A stretch of 64,000 bases of DNA from Typhlomys cinereus (GCA_023101885.1 JALPQD010000824.1:1-64000), one strand, 5' to 3'. Positions 43,325 through 55,449 are shown, numbered from the stretch's first letter. Numbers and translations: made by a program. The notes: a model not told the origin generated them from the sequence alone.

Positions 43325-43444
43325 TAATTGAATAAATAAATAAATAAATAATTTTTAAAAAGTCTTTGATGGCACCACCAGCCTTCTTGCCCAGCATGGT
43401 GAAGTCCAGTTCTCAGAGTTCCGTGGCTTTGTCTCTACAGATAA
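43029..43444 (+). repeat. Second copy of the 42574-42680 segment, split by a SINE
   Basis: TTAACCCTCCCCTCGGCTTC continues after the SINE as TGGCACCACCAGCCTTCTTG and ends in GTCTCTACAGATAA, aligning with 42574-42680 on both sides of the inserted SINE. Confidence 0.85.
43063..43357 (+). mobile_element. CA-tailed SINE with perfect 12-bp target-site duplication
   Basis: The element runs from GGGGCTGGAGAGGTAGCTGA through a body with GGTAGGGCGGAGCCTGTG and GGTTCCCGAATTCG, (CA)n at 43276-43321 and CATAATTGAATAAATAAATA. It is flanked by AAAAGTCTTTGA at 43051-43062 and 43358-43369. The uninterrupted counterpart at 42574-42680 gives the empty site. The CA tract is therefore part of the mobile unit. 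Confidence 0.95.
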
Positions 43445-43449
43445 GGTAG

Positions 43450-44165
43450 CATGATTCTGAGGAAGGCGTCAGCCCATAGCCGTGTGGCTCATGAAGCCTG
43501 GGTACCGGAGCCTATGCGGATGATCAAGATACAAAAATCTGAACTTCAGTTCACACCTACATATTGCAAAATGAGAAGTCTGTGCGACTGTTCTTCCTGG
43601 ACAGCAGAGCTGTGGATGGAGGAAGACGCTCAGTGGGAAAGTCAGGAGCATGTGGGAGTGTCCTTGCCACGTAGAGTGTGTTGGACCCTCATTCCAGGAT
43701 TTCCTTCCAGGCAAATCCTAAGGGAACCTCAGTAAAGCACCTTCAGCGTTGGTCTTGAGCATCTCAAGGCAATTCACTGAGACCAGGAGTGGCCCGGGGC
43801 GTTCCACTACCGCTGCACTTGGAGGAGTGGTCCTGTCTCCCCTTTGTGGCCACCTCCTCCCAGTCACATGCCAATAGCCTGTCCTCTTTATCCCTCCTTT
43901 GGTGTCGTTATCTCATTCTCATCTCAAAAATACACTCGATCGCTCCATATGAAAAGCTCATCAATTTGCTTTATCCCCTGGGGTTCACTGTTTCATTCTT
44001 CCTCCCAGACATGGTTCTTAAAAGCACAGCTTTGTCTTTACTTATAATGGGCATTTCCTCACTCACTGCAGTTTCAGGACCAGACCAGGAGGCCCCAAAA
44101 GGTCCCTGACTGGTCGCTAGGACATTTTACTTACCATTGTAAAAAGTCATGCGGATCTCGTTTCA
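43450..44165. other. No feature recognised
   Basis: Unique-looking sequence; the frames of 80-106 codons have no recognisable domain. Confidence 0.35.
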
Positions 44166-44224
44166 TGTTAGCTGTGGAAATCTTTACCCCTTTCATGTGG
44201 CTGCCCTGGTGTTGCAGAATGTCC

Positions 44225-44309
44225 TGCTTCAGTGCAGCACTGTGCTTTCATAGATGTATATTTATCTGAGAGAGAAGGAGAGGGAGAGAGAGAGAGAGAC
44301 AGACAAAGA

Positions 44310-44345
<36 letters not shown>

Positions 44346-44485
44346 CAGAGACAGAGACAGATAGAGATCAGAAGACAACTTTCAAACAAGTCAGCTCTCT
44401 CCTTCCATGTGGCTTCCAGGGATCTAACTCCGTATCTCCAGGTTTGTACACAGATGCCATGCCAGCTGCACCATCTCAAAAGCAC
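44225..44485 (-). repeat. tRNA-derived SINE (minus) with (GA)n/(GACA)n tract
   Basis: The minus strand has a B2-like head near 44480 and box B AACCTGGAGATACGG. The tail side carries about 95 bp of GA and GACAGA repeats (44268-44360). Confidence 0.6.
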
Positions 44486-44919
44486 GGTGCTGTTTTAAAG
44501 GAATGATTCAGCCATGTTCATGGGTTCGAGTCCCAGCTTTGTCCTTTGAATCTCTAACCTTTCCCTTTATCTATAGACATCCTCAGTCTAGACGCTGGGC
44601 AGGCCACTTCTCTAGCTCTAAAATTAAGTCATTGAATGTCTTTCAGTCACATAATCATCTAGGGTCCCTTCATCCACCACATTCTTCTTACTGCCCTGCT
44701 TGGAAAACACCCTTCGCGTCTCCCCTTCACATGACCATGACAGCCTGCTTCCCACACCGAACTCCACAGTGGCCTTGAGTTGTTAGAAACCTTTTTAAGT
44801 GTCCTCTGTGCTCAGAGCGCGTACTTCATATAGTTCAGTGTTGAGCTCTGGTGGAGGGGGTGATCCACTGTGAACCTTCTGGGGGCTGGAGGTGAGGACG
44901 GACTTTTTAAAATTTATTT

Positions 44920-45157
44920 TACGTATGTGTGTGTGTGTTAGAGGGCACTGTGTGTTCCTGTGGAGGGCCACGGGTGACTTGGGGAGTCATCTGGATTGCT
45001 TCTGTCTTCTTTTTGCCAGGTTTTGCCCACCAGAGCCAGAAGTGCAGGCCGCCTCTGTCTCCACCCAGCATTTTTGCGTGGGACCTGGAATCCAAACTCA
45101 GGACCTTCTGCTTGCAAGGCAGAGTCTTAACCCCTGAGCCATCTCGGCAGCCTGAGA
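44920..45157 (-). repeat. CA-tailed SINE family member, minus strand
   Basis: The minus strand begins GGCTGCCGAGATGGCTCAGG and runs through AAGGTCCTGAGTTTGG and GATGACTCCCCAAGTC to a short (CA)n. Confidence 0.75.
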
Positions 45158-45159
45158 AG

Positions 45160-46915
45160 AGAACTTTTGTGTCTCACCTCCTGGCCTGCCCAGGACGTGG
45201 TCTCTCCAATACCAGCGGCCCTAGCCATGGAGACCTAAGCAGCCCTCCTACTGCGCTGCCAGCACCGCCACTTCAGTTCTTGGCAGAAAGAAGCTGAGCA
45301 TAATCTGACATGCTGGGGTGTGCCGAGAGCCCCTAACTCCTCCCTGTTAGGGCAGAAACATGGACACCTTCAAGAAACCAGATAGGACTACCGTCAGGAG
45401 ACATCCTTAGCTCTCACCCACCTTTATATGGGATTTATTCCCCAGGACCCAAACCACCCCTCCACATGTGGCCCCCCTCACCGACCACTCTCCTCAGGTT
45501 TCCAACAGGCTGCCATGGTTCTGAGAAGGAATGTGGGGGCGGGGAATGGCACAGCTGCCTATCGATCCAGATGGTTGCAGACATCGCACATCTTACATCA
45601 GAGGAGAGGGACGGAGACAGCACCTGTGCAGGTCACCTGAGCTCCAGGGACAGTTGTTGGAGGAAGGGAGGTCAAGGTCTTTGTGGCTTCTCCTGGGGAG
45701 CTTTTTTTATAGATGTACTTAGGTGTTGTGTGCAGAAAGCCAAACTAGGGGAAAGTGATGTTTGCGATGCCACCTGCTAGGAAAGGAGATCTCATTCCTT
45801 GATACAAAGCTCAGAAGGGACAGGTCAGAGTGAACCCTGTGGTGCATAGATTCACACGGTAAAAGAGGGAAGGGAGGGGTAGAAAATGGAGGGGACAAGA
45901 GAGGGAGGGAAGCTAGGATGAGTACCCAGTATGTTTGTAAACATAGAAACATTTTTAAAAGCATGAAAAGCTGACAGGAATCATGATCACGGGCTCTCTA
46001 TGGGAAAAGCAAAGTAAAGAAACCCATTGGTATTCTCTGGAGCCCTTTCGGGATCAAGTCACCACTGGAGCCTGCAGGGATTTCTGTTTGGATCTAGAAT
46101 GTCTCATGTACTAAACTGTCCCTGGCCTATGCTGAATGTCTAGAAGGAGATTCTCTAGCTTTCACACTGGCAATCCAAGAACAAAAGAAGCTAGTAAAGC
46201 TTTCCCATCGAATCCTTCCAATCAGAGGAACCATGCCTGGATTTGCATATGGATTTCCTTATTGTAAATGAAGTCTGGTGGGATTGGGCCTGTCTTCTTA
46301 TGGCTCCGCTCTGGGATGTGGTGGATTTCCCACCTGTCCCAGCCAACTGTTCTCTTTATTTCCCTCTGTGTATTCTCTTTTCTGCCTTTCACATTCCCCA
46401 GCCCCAGGGCAACTTCGTGGGCCATGAAACTGGATGAAGCATATTTAAATGAAATTTTAGCAAGAATAATGGCTGACTTTAAGCTTTAACTAGTCCTGGA
46501 AAGCTGTGTAGAGTTCACACACTACATAAACAAGTGTTGACCTATCTTCAAATAAAGATTCAGATCATTCTTAAATCTGATTTCAGCTGTGTACATACCT
46601 GCTTCTTATAAGCATGAGAAGAAAAGGAAGGACAGTTTTTGCAACGTATGTATAAAGGGCCTGCAGATTCACAGATAAGCCTTGAAACTTTCAACATTCA
46701 TGCCCTTTTATACCTCTTACCTTTTACCTAAGTTGGATATGGCCAGATTGCTCCATGCCAGGGTCTAGCAGATGTCACTGTGCACAGAGGTTGGCCTGGG
46801 GGACTTGGGAGGAGTGGAGATGTCAACCCAGAGCTCCCAGCGGCTCTGAATCCTAGGCTGCTCATGGGTGCCTATGCCCATCAAAACGTGAAAGGCATTT
46901 AAATTAGCAAGTTCT
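45160..46915. other. Intergenic, no gene recognised
   Basis: Contains an L1-3'-end-like purine stretch (about 45855-45960) and otherwise unrecognised sequence. Confidence 0.35.
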
Positions 46916-46924
46916 GAGTTCACT

Positions 46925-47085
46925 TTAAAATTCATTTTTTTTATTATTCATGTGAAACACAAAGGGGGGGACTGCCACAATGCAAGCAATAACTTGCAGC
47001 AGGGGACTCCAAGGATCAAACTCAGCTTGTCAGGTTTGCATGCAAGCACGCCACGCACTGAGCCACAGCCAAGGTCCTGTTTTGC
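46925..47085 (-). repeat. tRNA-derived SINE, minus strand
   Basis: On the minus strand, GGCTGTGGCTCAGTGCGTGG and GAGTTTGATCCTTGGAG are A- and B-box-like. Confidence 0.55.
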
Positions 47086-47371
47086 TTGATTTTTTTTTTT
47101 TAAAGCTGTGTTAGGGGGCATTCAATATTTTTAAGTTTGCTAAAAATCGAATTAGAATCTGTGTCCATGACCAAAGGAACAGCGTAAATAGACACAACTA
47201 CTGCCAGTAATGGCTGACTAGCCTCCAAATGCAGAAAAGCAATCCATACTCTATTCTTCTGCAATTATCTTTGGCTTAGAAATAGTGTATCTTCATGCGT
47301 AAAACTTTATGACTGGGAATTTCAAGAAAAATAGTTGCATAACCACTCTAGCATTCTAAAAATATATCCAA

Positions 47372-47530
47372 CTAGGGTTAACAAGAGAGCTCAGTGGGTA
47401 GAGCGACTGCTCACAAGTCTAACAACACAAGTTCGGTCCCCAAAAGCCCTTGCAGGAGAAGGAGAGAATGAACTTCTGAATGCTGTCCTCTGGGCTCTGC
47501 CTGTGCACCATGGCGTGCTGTGTGCATCTC

Positions 47531-47581
<51 letters not shown>

Positions 47582-47690
47582 ATTCTTCTCCTTCTATCAC
47601 TCTTTCTCTCTTGCTCGCTCTCTCTCCCTCTCTCTCACCTGCTCTCTCTTGCTCTCTCTCTCTCTCACACTATCTCCCTCTCAAACAAAA
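47372..47690 (+). repeat. B4-like SINE followed by (CT)n tract
   Basis: AGAGCTCAGTGGGTAGAGCG head and CTGTCCTCTGGGCTCTGCC body, then about 145 bp of CT-rich sequence (47539-47682). Confidence 0.65.
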
Positions 47691-47699
47691 ATAAGTAAA

Positions 47700-48338
47700 T
47701 AAAATAATGGCTATTAAAAGGTGATTCTCTCATTAAAAATTATATCCCACTGATTATGAGCGAGAACGGATATTGTTAAATTCAAGAGGAGAAGAGAAAT
47801 TATCCAAACTCTTGTCTACAGATAGAACCATCCATATGATACGCAGAGGAAAGCAGTAGAAACTGAAAGGAAAGTGTGGCTCCTCACTGCACATGGTCTG
47901 CAGGCCCAGAGGATGCTCCATTGGAGTTCGGGGGTCCTGGGGAGCTACACGGAAGGACTCACAGTCTCTCCTCTCCACACCCCCTGAGTCCCACAAAACA
48001 TGGAGACTGAAGAGACTAAAGCTCTCCCTCACCCTCAAGGCACTAAGTGCAGTCTCGTAGGGTCAGGATCTGATAAAACCAGCTCAGTGCATCTGTACCA
48101 AGAGCTCATGCTACAAGTACTCTAACTATTCTTTTCATTTCTTGTTTTTCAATTCTTAAGTCTGTACTATTGCATATGTCTCTCACGGATGGTTTTGCTA
48201 TTGCTTGTATACCACTCACGATCCAGCAAGACGATATTAAAATGGCACATATTTAGAATTGTGAATACATTTTAGAAATCAGCAATAATAATGACTATAG
48301 AAAATTGTGAATGCGATTAATGCTACCAAATTGCATAC

Positions 48339-48340
<2 letters not shown>
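47700..48340. other. No feature recognised
   Basis: AT-rich sequence without repeat or exon signature. Confidence 0.35.

Positions 48341-48346
<6 letters not shown>

Positions 48347-48395
<49 letters not shown>
48347..48395 (+). repeat. (CA)n microsatellite
   Basis: About 24 perfect CA units in AT-rich sequence. No SINE body is visible beside it, unlike most CA tracts here. Confidence 0.95.
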
Positions 48396-48397
<2 letters not shown>

Positions 48398-49019
48398 TAG
48401 GAATAATATGGCTCCAAAGGAAAGGGAACACTTTTAGCAGAGGGAAAGAAATTTGAAAGAAAAACAGCATCTTCAGGAGGTGTCACGGCTAGTAGTTATC
48501 CTTAAGGTAGCCCGTGATGCTCTATCCCATGTTGAAATGTAGGGAGGAGAACATGGGCAATGGACTTTCACGCCTCCAGCCCTAGCATGTTTAATCATGT
48601 TCTTACATTTCTCAGAGCAAAGATGAATGACAAACAGAGGGATCTTGGGGGCCCTTGAAGTAGTGTTTGTTGTCAGTGCTATTTTATTATTATTTAGTTC
48701 CATTTTGATGGCCCAGTTGCCTCCCCAAACTCAGCCTAAACACAGTCACATTAATTTGCTGTAACTGCAGCAATGTAAGATAAACAAAAGTTCTGTTATA
48801 TACAATTGACCATGTGCTCCCACAGAACTGTGCTAGAATTAACTACTATTCAACTGACAGCATTGGAAAGATCCAGAAAATGTAGTCCTGCTTTCAGTAC
48901 CTAACAGAGAGCAGCCTGTGATTTCTCCCTCTTGCCACAAGGAAGCACTGTAATGTGACAGGCCTGTCGGGTCCCATAGACACTGTAAAGAGGTACATAC
49001 ACCTGCAACTCTATTCATT

Positions 49020-49203
49020 AAAAGGAAGAGAAGAAAACGAGAAAGAAAAGGGAAATAGGAGAGAGGAGAGGGATAGAAAAATAAAAGGAGGGAAAGGCGA
49101 AAATAGAAGGGAAAGAAAGGGAAAAAGGATGAATGCAAAGGGAGAAAAGGGAAGGAAGAAGAGAAGGAACCAAAAGGAAGGAAAAGGGAAGAGGGAGAGA
49201 TGG
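49020..49203 (+). repeat. Polypurine (GGRAA)n-like tract
   Basis: About 180 bp almost wholly A and G on the plus strand. It explains the long Phe/Ser/Leu-rich minus-strand frames here. Confidence 0.9.
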
Positions 49204-49494
49204 AGTTTTGTATTCGACACCAGGGCTCACAAGACAAGGCAGTCCTGCTCCGTGCTGGGCAGATGAAGGGCAAGAGGGCATCTCTGCGGGAAAAAGAAAC
49301 AGAATGCACCAGTGCATAAGGGAAGCGGCAGCTGCAGAGAGCCCTTCACAGCACGGTACCTTGAGACGGCAATACGCCGCTACGAGTAAAACGCCAGCAA
49401 TCTCCACGCCCCACCAACAAACAAACAAACAAAAAAGTCACCAAAAATTTCTGCATTACTATATATTTTCCTTGTTGTTGTTGTTATTGTTGAT

Positions 49495-49660
49495 TGGCTT
49501 GGTATTTATTTATTTATTCACTGTGATAGGTTTCCCTTCAGTCCCAGCTGACCTCCTCCAGGCTGGGCTTGAACTGGTGAGTCTCCTCTGCAGCCTCCAA
49601 GTGCTGCTGAGATTGCATCCATGCCCCACCACAGCTGCTTTGCAGACTATTATTTGAGTG
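49495..49660 (-). repeat. B1-like SINE, minus strand
   Basis: TCCAGGCTGGGCTTGAACTGG and GCAGCCTCCAAGTGCTGCTGA-type segments are reverse-complement B1 motifs. Confidence 0.65.
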
Positions 49661-50109
49661 GGAGCAGCCTAGGATAGCAGGAATCAAGGCAAGTTATTTA
49701 GGAAGGGGACTGAAGGAAGTCAAGCTGTCAGAAGGGCTTTCAGTGGTTAACCAAAGAGGCCTGGACAAAGAAAAACAGCCCGAAAGGCTCACCAGCCCAA
49801 AACTGACCCCCAGCACCATGGTCTGTAGCTTCTTGGGAATGTTCTCAGTATTGAGCTTCTTTAACTACCCTCTTCCGTTTTGACCCATATGTCCATATTA
49901 CAATTCCCGACATCTGCAAAACTATTGTACAGTGACCCCTACAGGTCAGACAGTGAACATTTCCATTTTCCAAAGGAGTGCTTTGAAAAGCCACAGCCAT
50001 TTCCTTCCCAGATCCTGGCAACCACCCATCTGTTCCCCATCCGGTTACTGGTGCTCAGTATCTAGACCAGGTGTTCTTGGCATCTTTACCAAAGCACTGA
50101 AATTAAAGC

Positions 50110-50900
50110 ACACAGATTGAAACGTTGCAAGGGAACTTTATTCAAAAGCAAAGTGAAAACACAGGTCAGATTGCAAGGGACAGCAAGGCTACATGAGCGA
50201 GAGGGTGTGCAGCAGCCTCAGGTACCCCTGGGGGCTCTTTGTGGACTCTCGAGGCAGGGGCTGTTTTAAAGGGTCTCCAATCGAGTGGCTCTCTACTTTG
50301 ATTGGAAGGTTACAATTGCATAACTTTACTGTACCTGCCTCTTCCTGTAGTGCATCTGATTTTAATCACGTGCACGCATAATTTTCATAGGCACAAGACA
50401 GTGGATGCTCCTAGGGCCCAGTCCTGTGCTGGTGCTGGCTTCATGAAGCCCCTTTCACATGGAAATACAGACCCAGCAGGGCTTGGTGACCTTCAATGTC
50501 ACATAGTTCGTCAGATCATAAGCCCTGGGTCTCGCGAGGCTATTCTGGCTTCTCCGTTGGCTCTAGCATTGCTGGGAAGGCTTGCAGCTGTCTATGCCGG
50601 TGACATTGGCAGCCATCAGAGCAGCCAGGATAACGGTGTCGGCTCCTGTCCATGTAGGCGTGACTTGGTCTCACGGCGCCCTCCAACGCGTTTTGATTAA
50701 CACTTGTTCCCTGGGGTTGATCTTGTGGTCAGAGGGGCAACATTCTGAGGCACAGGAAACCTGAGAACTAAACCCCCTAATTTTCCTGTAAAATCAGCCC
50801 AAATGAGTGAGCTATTTCAGCCTATTTCAGACTTATTATCTAAAAAAACGGCCTCTGTTTGCCTCTCAAAGGCAGCAGCTTTATTTTTGCCCTTGGGTGT
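50110..50900 (-). pseudogene. pol: Class I endogenous retrovirus fragment with integrase C-terminal remnant
   Basis: On the minus strand 50738-50585 reads HKINPREQVLIKTRW, a TGA at an RWRAP junction, then DQVTPTWTGADTV and ANVTGID. This is the SH3-like C-terminal domain pattern of gammaretroviral-type integrase (PGD-W-V-L-I-K and P-W-G-P-V-L). A polyA-like GAATAAAG lies on the same strand near 50132. Other parts are unrecognisable. The copy is broken by at least one stop. Confidence 0.5.
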
Positions 50901-50914
50901 AAGGTGAAGAGAAA

Positions 50915-53080
50915 ACATTTTGCCATTTTTTCAGAAGTTTCAGTGTGGCGTGGTATGTGTGTCTGTGTGTGTGTCTGTGTGTACGTGCGTGTGTTGTGTG
51001 TGTGTTGTGCAGCCTCAAGTTACTAAGCCATTCCCTATACTTGCCTCCCTCACTATAATTTTTCTTTCATATAACAGAATCATAAAGTGCACATTCTTTT
51101 TGGGACTGACATTTTTCTCCACTCTGCTCTTCATTTTTCTTACCTGAATAAACGCAGTTGCTGCTCTAGAAGGTAACAGGCACAACAGCGCCCCTACTGT
51201 TCTCCCAAAGTGAGTTTTCTGTCCACTTTCCACTATGTGGAGCAGAGCCTGCCTCTAATAACTGGGGCAGGGAACAGAGTAGACCCTGGGAATGGGAGCA
51301 AATGCTGGGGTAGGTGGATGCCCAGGAATGGGTCAGGAAAGGCCCTAGTGGGGACATGTCCTCCAGCAAACATAGAGGTGGAAGAAGATGCACTTGTCTC
51401 CAAAACAGCCCAGACACTCATTGGTCAGGTACTTAAGAGTCCACAGTAAGGCCTGCAGCCAATCGATGCACAGAGGATTCCTCATGGAAGCCCGTGCACC
51501 AGTAAGTTGCTTCTGAGGCCTGTGTTATATGGAGAATGAGCATCCCACGAAGGGAAGGGGGACTGGAAACTGAGCACAATCGCTAATGGCTTATGATTCA
51601 GCCAATTCCAGCTACTCCTGGAACTTACACAAAGACCCTACAGCAGTGTCCAGGAGCTTCTGGCTGCTGCGCAGGCACCAGAAGAGGAGTGTGTCCAGAG
51701 AGCCACTGGCCAGTGCACCAGGTACCAACTCGCTGCCTGATGCATCTCTCCTCAGCGGTTCTTGAGCTGTGCCCTTCATGATAGACTCAGAAGAGTACGT
51801 TAAATGCTTTGTTCATGTCTTAAGTCTTACCAGTCAACTATCAAACCAGCAGGAGCATCAAAGGAACCGCCCTGAATGCTGGTCAGATGTTACAAATGGG
51901 GGCAGTCTTCCAGGTACAAGCCCTTTGACTTTGGGATCTCTTCTCATTTCAGTTAGTTAATGCTTACATAGTGCCAAGAAGCAGTTTGTATTGAAAAAAC
52001 AAACCCTGCTAATCAGAAACTGAGCTCTGTTCGTTAGGGTCACTGAGAAGTGACAGGGAATCCCAGTGGATGTCCTCATCTCAGTTTACAGAAAGCACCC
52101 ATCCAAAGAAGACCGTGAAAGCTCTGTGATAATTTCCTCTCAGTTTTCCAAAGAGCAGTGAGGCTCACAGTAAACCTCGCTTCTCACTCCGCTAGACCTT
52201 TCCTGGCTTACCAGAGAGTGACTTCACTTTGCAGCTTTGTACTTTAGGACCAAGATCACATGATAAATCTGGAAAGAGACCCAGAAGCAGCCGGGTCAGC
52301 TCCGGTTCTGCACCTCACTCTGGTCATGGCTGTCAACTGAGGTTGTTTCTTGCCCTTCAAACATTTTGTCTGCCTAGAACAAACACGATGGACCAACACA
52401 TAGACGTTGGCACGGCTGTAGTTTCTTATCTAGGATTCCTAGGAGCCAGAACCACTTCCAGGACACCTGGCTGAAGGCCCCCAACCCCTTACAGCTATGA
52501 TGACATATGACTAGTGTCTCCCATCTAAATACTCTCAGGGATCTTCTTCCTGTGAATGGCTGCTCAAGAGAGACTGTGGAGGTACGCGCCTCCTGCATGG
52601 TGAGCTCCTTGCTCTCTCTGCCCTGGGGAAGCACAGAACGCGCACAGAACCCGTGAACGTCTACAGCTGGGGTCCCTTGCAGGGCTGCTCTTGTCCTCCG
52701 TGATGAACTCTGACAAATGGGAGATCTGGGCGGGGCTCTATTCCCCAAGTTTGCCCCAGACAGTCACAACACTATCACGGTCCAAACCTGGACTGTCATT
52801 TCAGACCCTGAAGGCCCTATTGACTCAGAGAAAGGTTGTCGTAGAGCTACTTTGTCAGAATGGCAAGCCCCACAGTTATGGTAACAACTGTGTTGGGAGT
52901 GGACCAATTAGAATGGCTCAGGCGAGGGAGACTCCTTGGTGCAGAGATGTGAAAATTATCCCCTCAGTCTGGAGGCTGACTGGTCCCAGGTTGTTCACTA
53001 CTAAGTCACAGTGCCTCTCCTCCCGTCCCTCCCAGCTCTGCTCTGTGGTCCTCTCTGGACCACACTTAATAAACAGCCGT
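50915..53080. other. Intergenic, no gene recognised
   Basis: Contains a GT-rich stretch (50950-51010). A 179-codon plus-strand frame starting at 52691 runs into the SINE at 53083 and shows no known domain. Confidence 0.35.
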
Positions 53081-53082
53081 CG

Positions 53083-53372
53083 GAGCTGGGGAGATGACTC
53101 AGGGGTTAAAGCCTTCGTTTTGTCAAGCAAAAGGTTCAGATTCCTAGATCTATGTGAAAATGACAAGCAGATATGGCAGTGGCTTGCAAATCTGGCCCTG
53201 GAAGACGGAGTCAGGGAAACCCCAAAATAAAGTAATAAGGAGGTACAGCAATCCAGGATGATTTCAAAAGTCACCCTTGGGCCTCTACAGGCACACACAC
53301 GCTCAAGGGCCCTCTTACACGCACACACATGCGCACACACATGCGCACACACACGCACACGCACATGCACAG
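53083..53372 (+). repeat. CA-tailed SINE, diverged, plus strand
   Basis: GGAGCTGGGGAGATGACTCA head and the CAGGATGATTTCAAAAGTCA module, with an imperfect CACACG/CATGCG tail. Confidence 0.75.
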
Positions 53373-53399
53373 CAACCCAGAAGCCATTTCATTACAAAA

Positions 53400-54595
53400 A
53401 TGTAACTATAACTTTGATGATATTTGAGTAAAATTGCTGCTCTTCTCGCGCAATATCTGAGCCATTCATGCTAGGTGAGAGAATGACTTGGTTTCACCTT
53501 CTGTTTCATTACAAAAGCAAAGTAGACAGACACTCAGGACCTTCCGGATTCTGCATTTCATTTGCCCTTTTCCTCCAAAGGTAGAAGCTACTACAGTAGT
53601 TAAGTTTATTGACTTTCCAGGTGACTCTCATGAGTCACAAAGTTTCTTAATATTTTATATGTTAACAATCATAATTGAACTTATTAGTCATATTCCTGCT
53701 GAGTAGCCCCTTTTTTCTTTATTCAAGTATAAGATGTTATATTGAGACTTAGGAAAGAGTCTGTAGCCTCAGAACATCACTGTAAATTACGGTTCTGTAA
53801 TTTGTAGCTTCTTGACTACCATAGCTACAGTCTTTATGAACAGGAACTTTTAAGGCTAAGGAACGTAACCTTTTAGCTTTGGTACATTCCATCAAATATG
53901 GGAACAGTTTTGCTTAGGAAAGGTCCTGGGTATTGATTATGGTAGAGGCAAATCTGCATGTTGAAAAGTTAGCACTTTACCTGCCACAGTCAAGGAGTGC
54001 CCGGTGGTGGACTGAAGACAATCTGTGGGGCTTTTTGCCAGGGATCCTGTTGGCATCTTTAAGAGCAGACAGCATTAAAACCTAAGCTCCAGTCCCCTGC
54101 AGAAGATGGGGTGTTGTCTCTCTCGGTGTTTCCCTCTGGGTAGAGGGGACAGAGTCATGTTGTCATCCAAGGGCAGTTATTTTCCAGTGCTTTGTTTCTA
54201 CACCTGAACAACTCATTCCTCTGTGGTCTCTCTGCCTAAAGGAATGTAATAAACTAGGGCTAAAACCATTGTATTAATCAAGCTTCTTCCTTTGTCTATA
54301 ATTCTTTACCCTGAGATTTTTGGATTGTTTTTTAATCTCTGTCATAGAAAATCCCAAAAGTCAAATTTACAAGTTAAATGGGGGTCTCTGCATGCAAAGC
54401 TGTTCAGAAAGAGAGGGCCAGCTTCTAAGAGTTATTCTAGGATGAGCATTAACCTGGGTATGAGGATTTGGGCTTTCAAGCTCGCTTTTATGGTTTTGAT
54501 TGGAATATGTGATCATTAGTCTTGGTTGTCAAGTTGACTGGAATTTTAGTCAAATAATAACAGACCAGCCAATGATCACAGCTGTTTATATACTT
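53400..54595. other. AT-rich intergenic sequence, no gene recognised
   Basis: No repeat or exon I could name. Confidence 0.35.
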
Positions 54596-54599
54596 TATT

Positions 54600-55445
54600 A
54601 TGTTGAAATAAGCTCTCTCTGTCCCTATGTTCCATGACTTTTATCACCAACGAATGTTGGACTTAGCCAAAGGCCTTTTTTGGTATCTATTGATAATAGT
54701 GTATAATATTTTCCTTTCATTCATTTATGTGATAAATAACAATAATTGATTTATATTTGTTGAGCTATCCCTGAATCTTTGGATTGTAGACACGTGATTG
54801 ATTTGAATGTGGTTTGCAAATATTCTATCAAGAACTTTTTGGGGGGAGGATGGAGGGAGGCAGCGATGAATGCTTATAAAATTAGAAAAATAAAAAAATA
54901 AAGAAATTTTGTATCGTGTTAAGAGATAACCATGTAATTTTCTTTTTTGTTGTGTTTTGTCTGGTTTTGGAGTCAGGGTAACAAAGACTTCATAGAAAGT
55001 ATTTAGAAGCATTCCTTCCTTTATATTTTATGAAATAATTTGGATAGGAATCATATTAGTTATTTGAATTTCTAACTTGTAGAATTCTGCAGTGAAATTA
55101 GTCCTGATACTTATTTTAGCCAGAAGAGTTCTATTGCTGTTTAAATTCCATTGACTGGTTACAGTGCTGCTTAAATTATTTATTTCATCTTGGTTTATTT
55201 AGGTAGGCCATTTATATACAAAAGTCATCCCTTTAGACTACCCACATTAGTGTATATTAGCATACTATTTACGGTATGTCCTCAGGATTTTCTGAATTTC
55301 ATTAGGATCTGTTGTATCATCTCCTTTACTTGTCTTATTTATTAATTTTGATCCTTTCTTTTTGTCATTTGGCTAAAGCGCTGTCAAGTGTGTCTAACTT
55401 TTCAAAGACCAAGCTTTCCATTTCATCAATTCTTTGTATTATTTG
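54600..55445 (-). mobile_element. L1 ORF2 fragment (reverse transcriptase region), minus strand
   Basis: The minus strand carries TFYEVFVTLTPKPDK and VLDRIFANHIQ, matching the L1 reverse-transcriptase region, and an AAAGCTTGGTCTTTGAAAAG-type segment near 55410. Stops and frameshifts abound. It is interrupted at about 54840-54925 by a G-rich, A-tailed sequence. Confidence 0.8.
54840..54925 (+). mobile_element. Short L1 3'-end insertion nested in L1 ORF2
   Basis: GGGGGGAGGATGGAGGGAGG followed by an A-rich tail interrupts the ORF2 frame between its ...GYLLTRYK and VLDRIFANHIQ parts. It resembles the L1 3' ends at 16985 and 18880. Confidence 0.55.
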
Positions 55446-55449
55446 GGGC

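Noticed and set aside
49133..49657. 174-codon plus-strand frame and 136-156 codon minus-strand frames
   Set aside because: They derive from the polypurine tract and a B1 element.
52691..53230. 179-codon plus-strand frame
   Set aside because: The C-terminal third is SINE sequence and the rest has no recognised domain.
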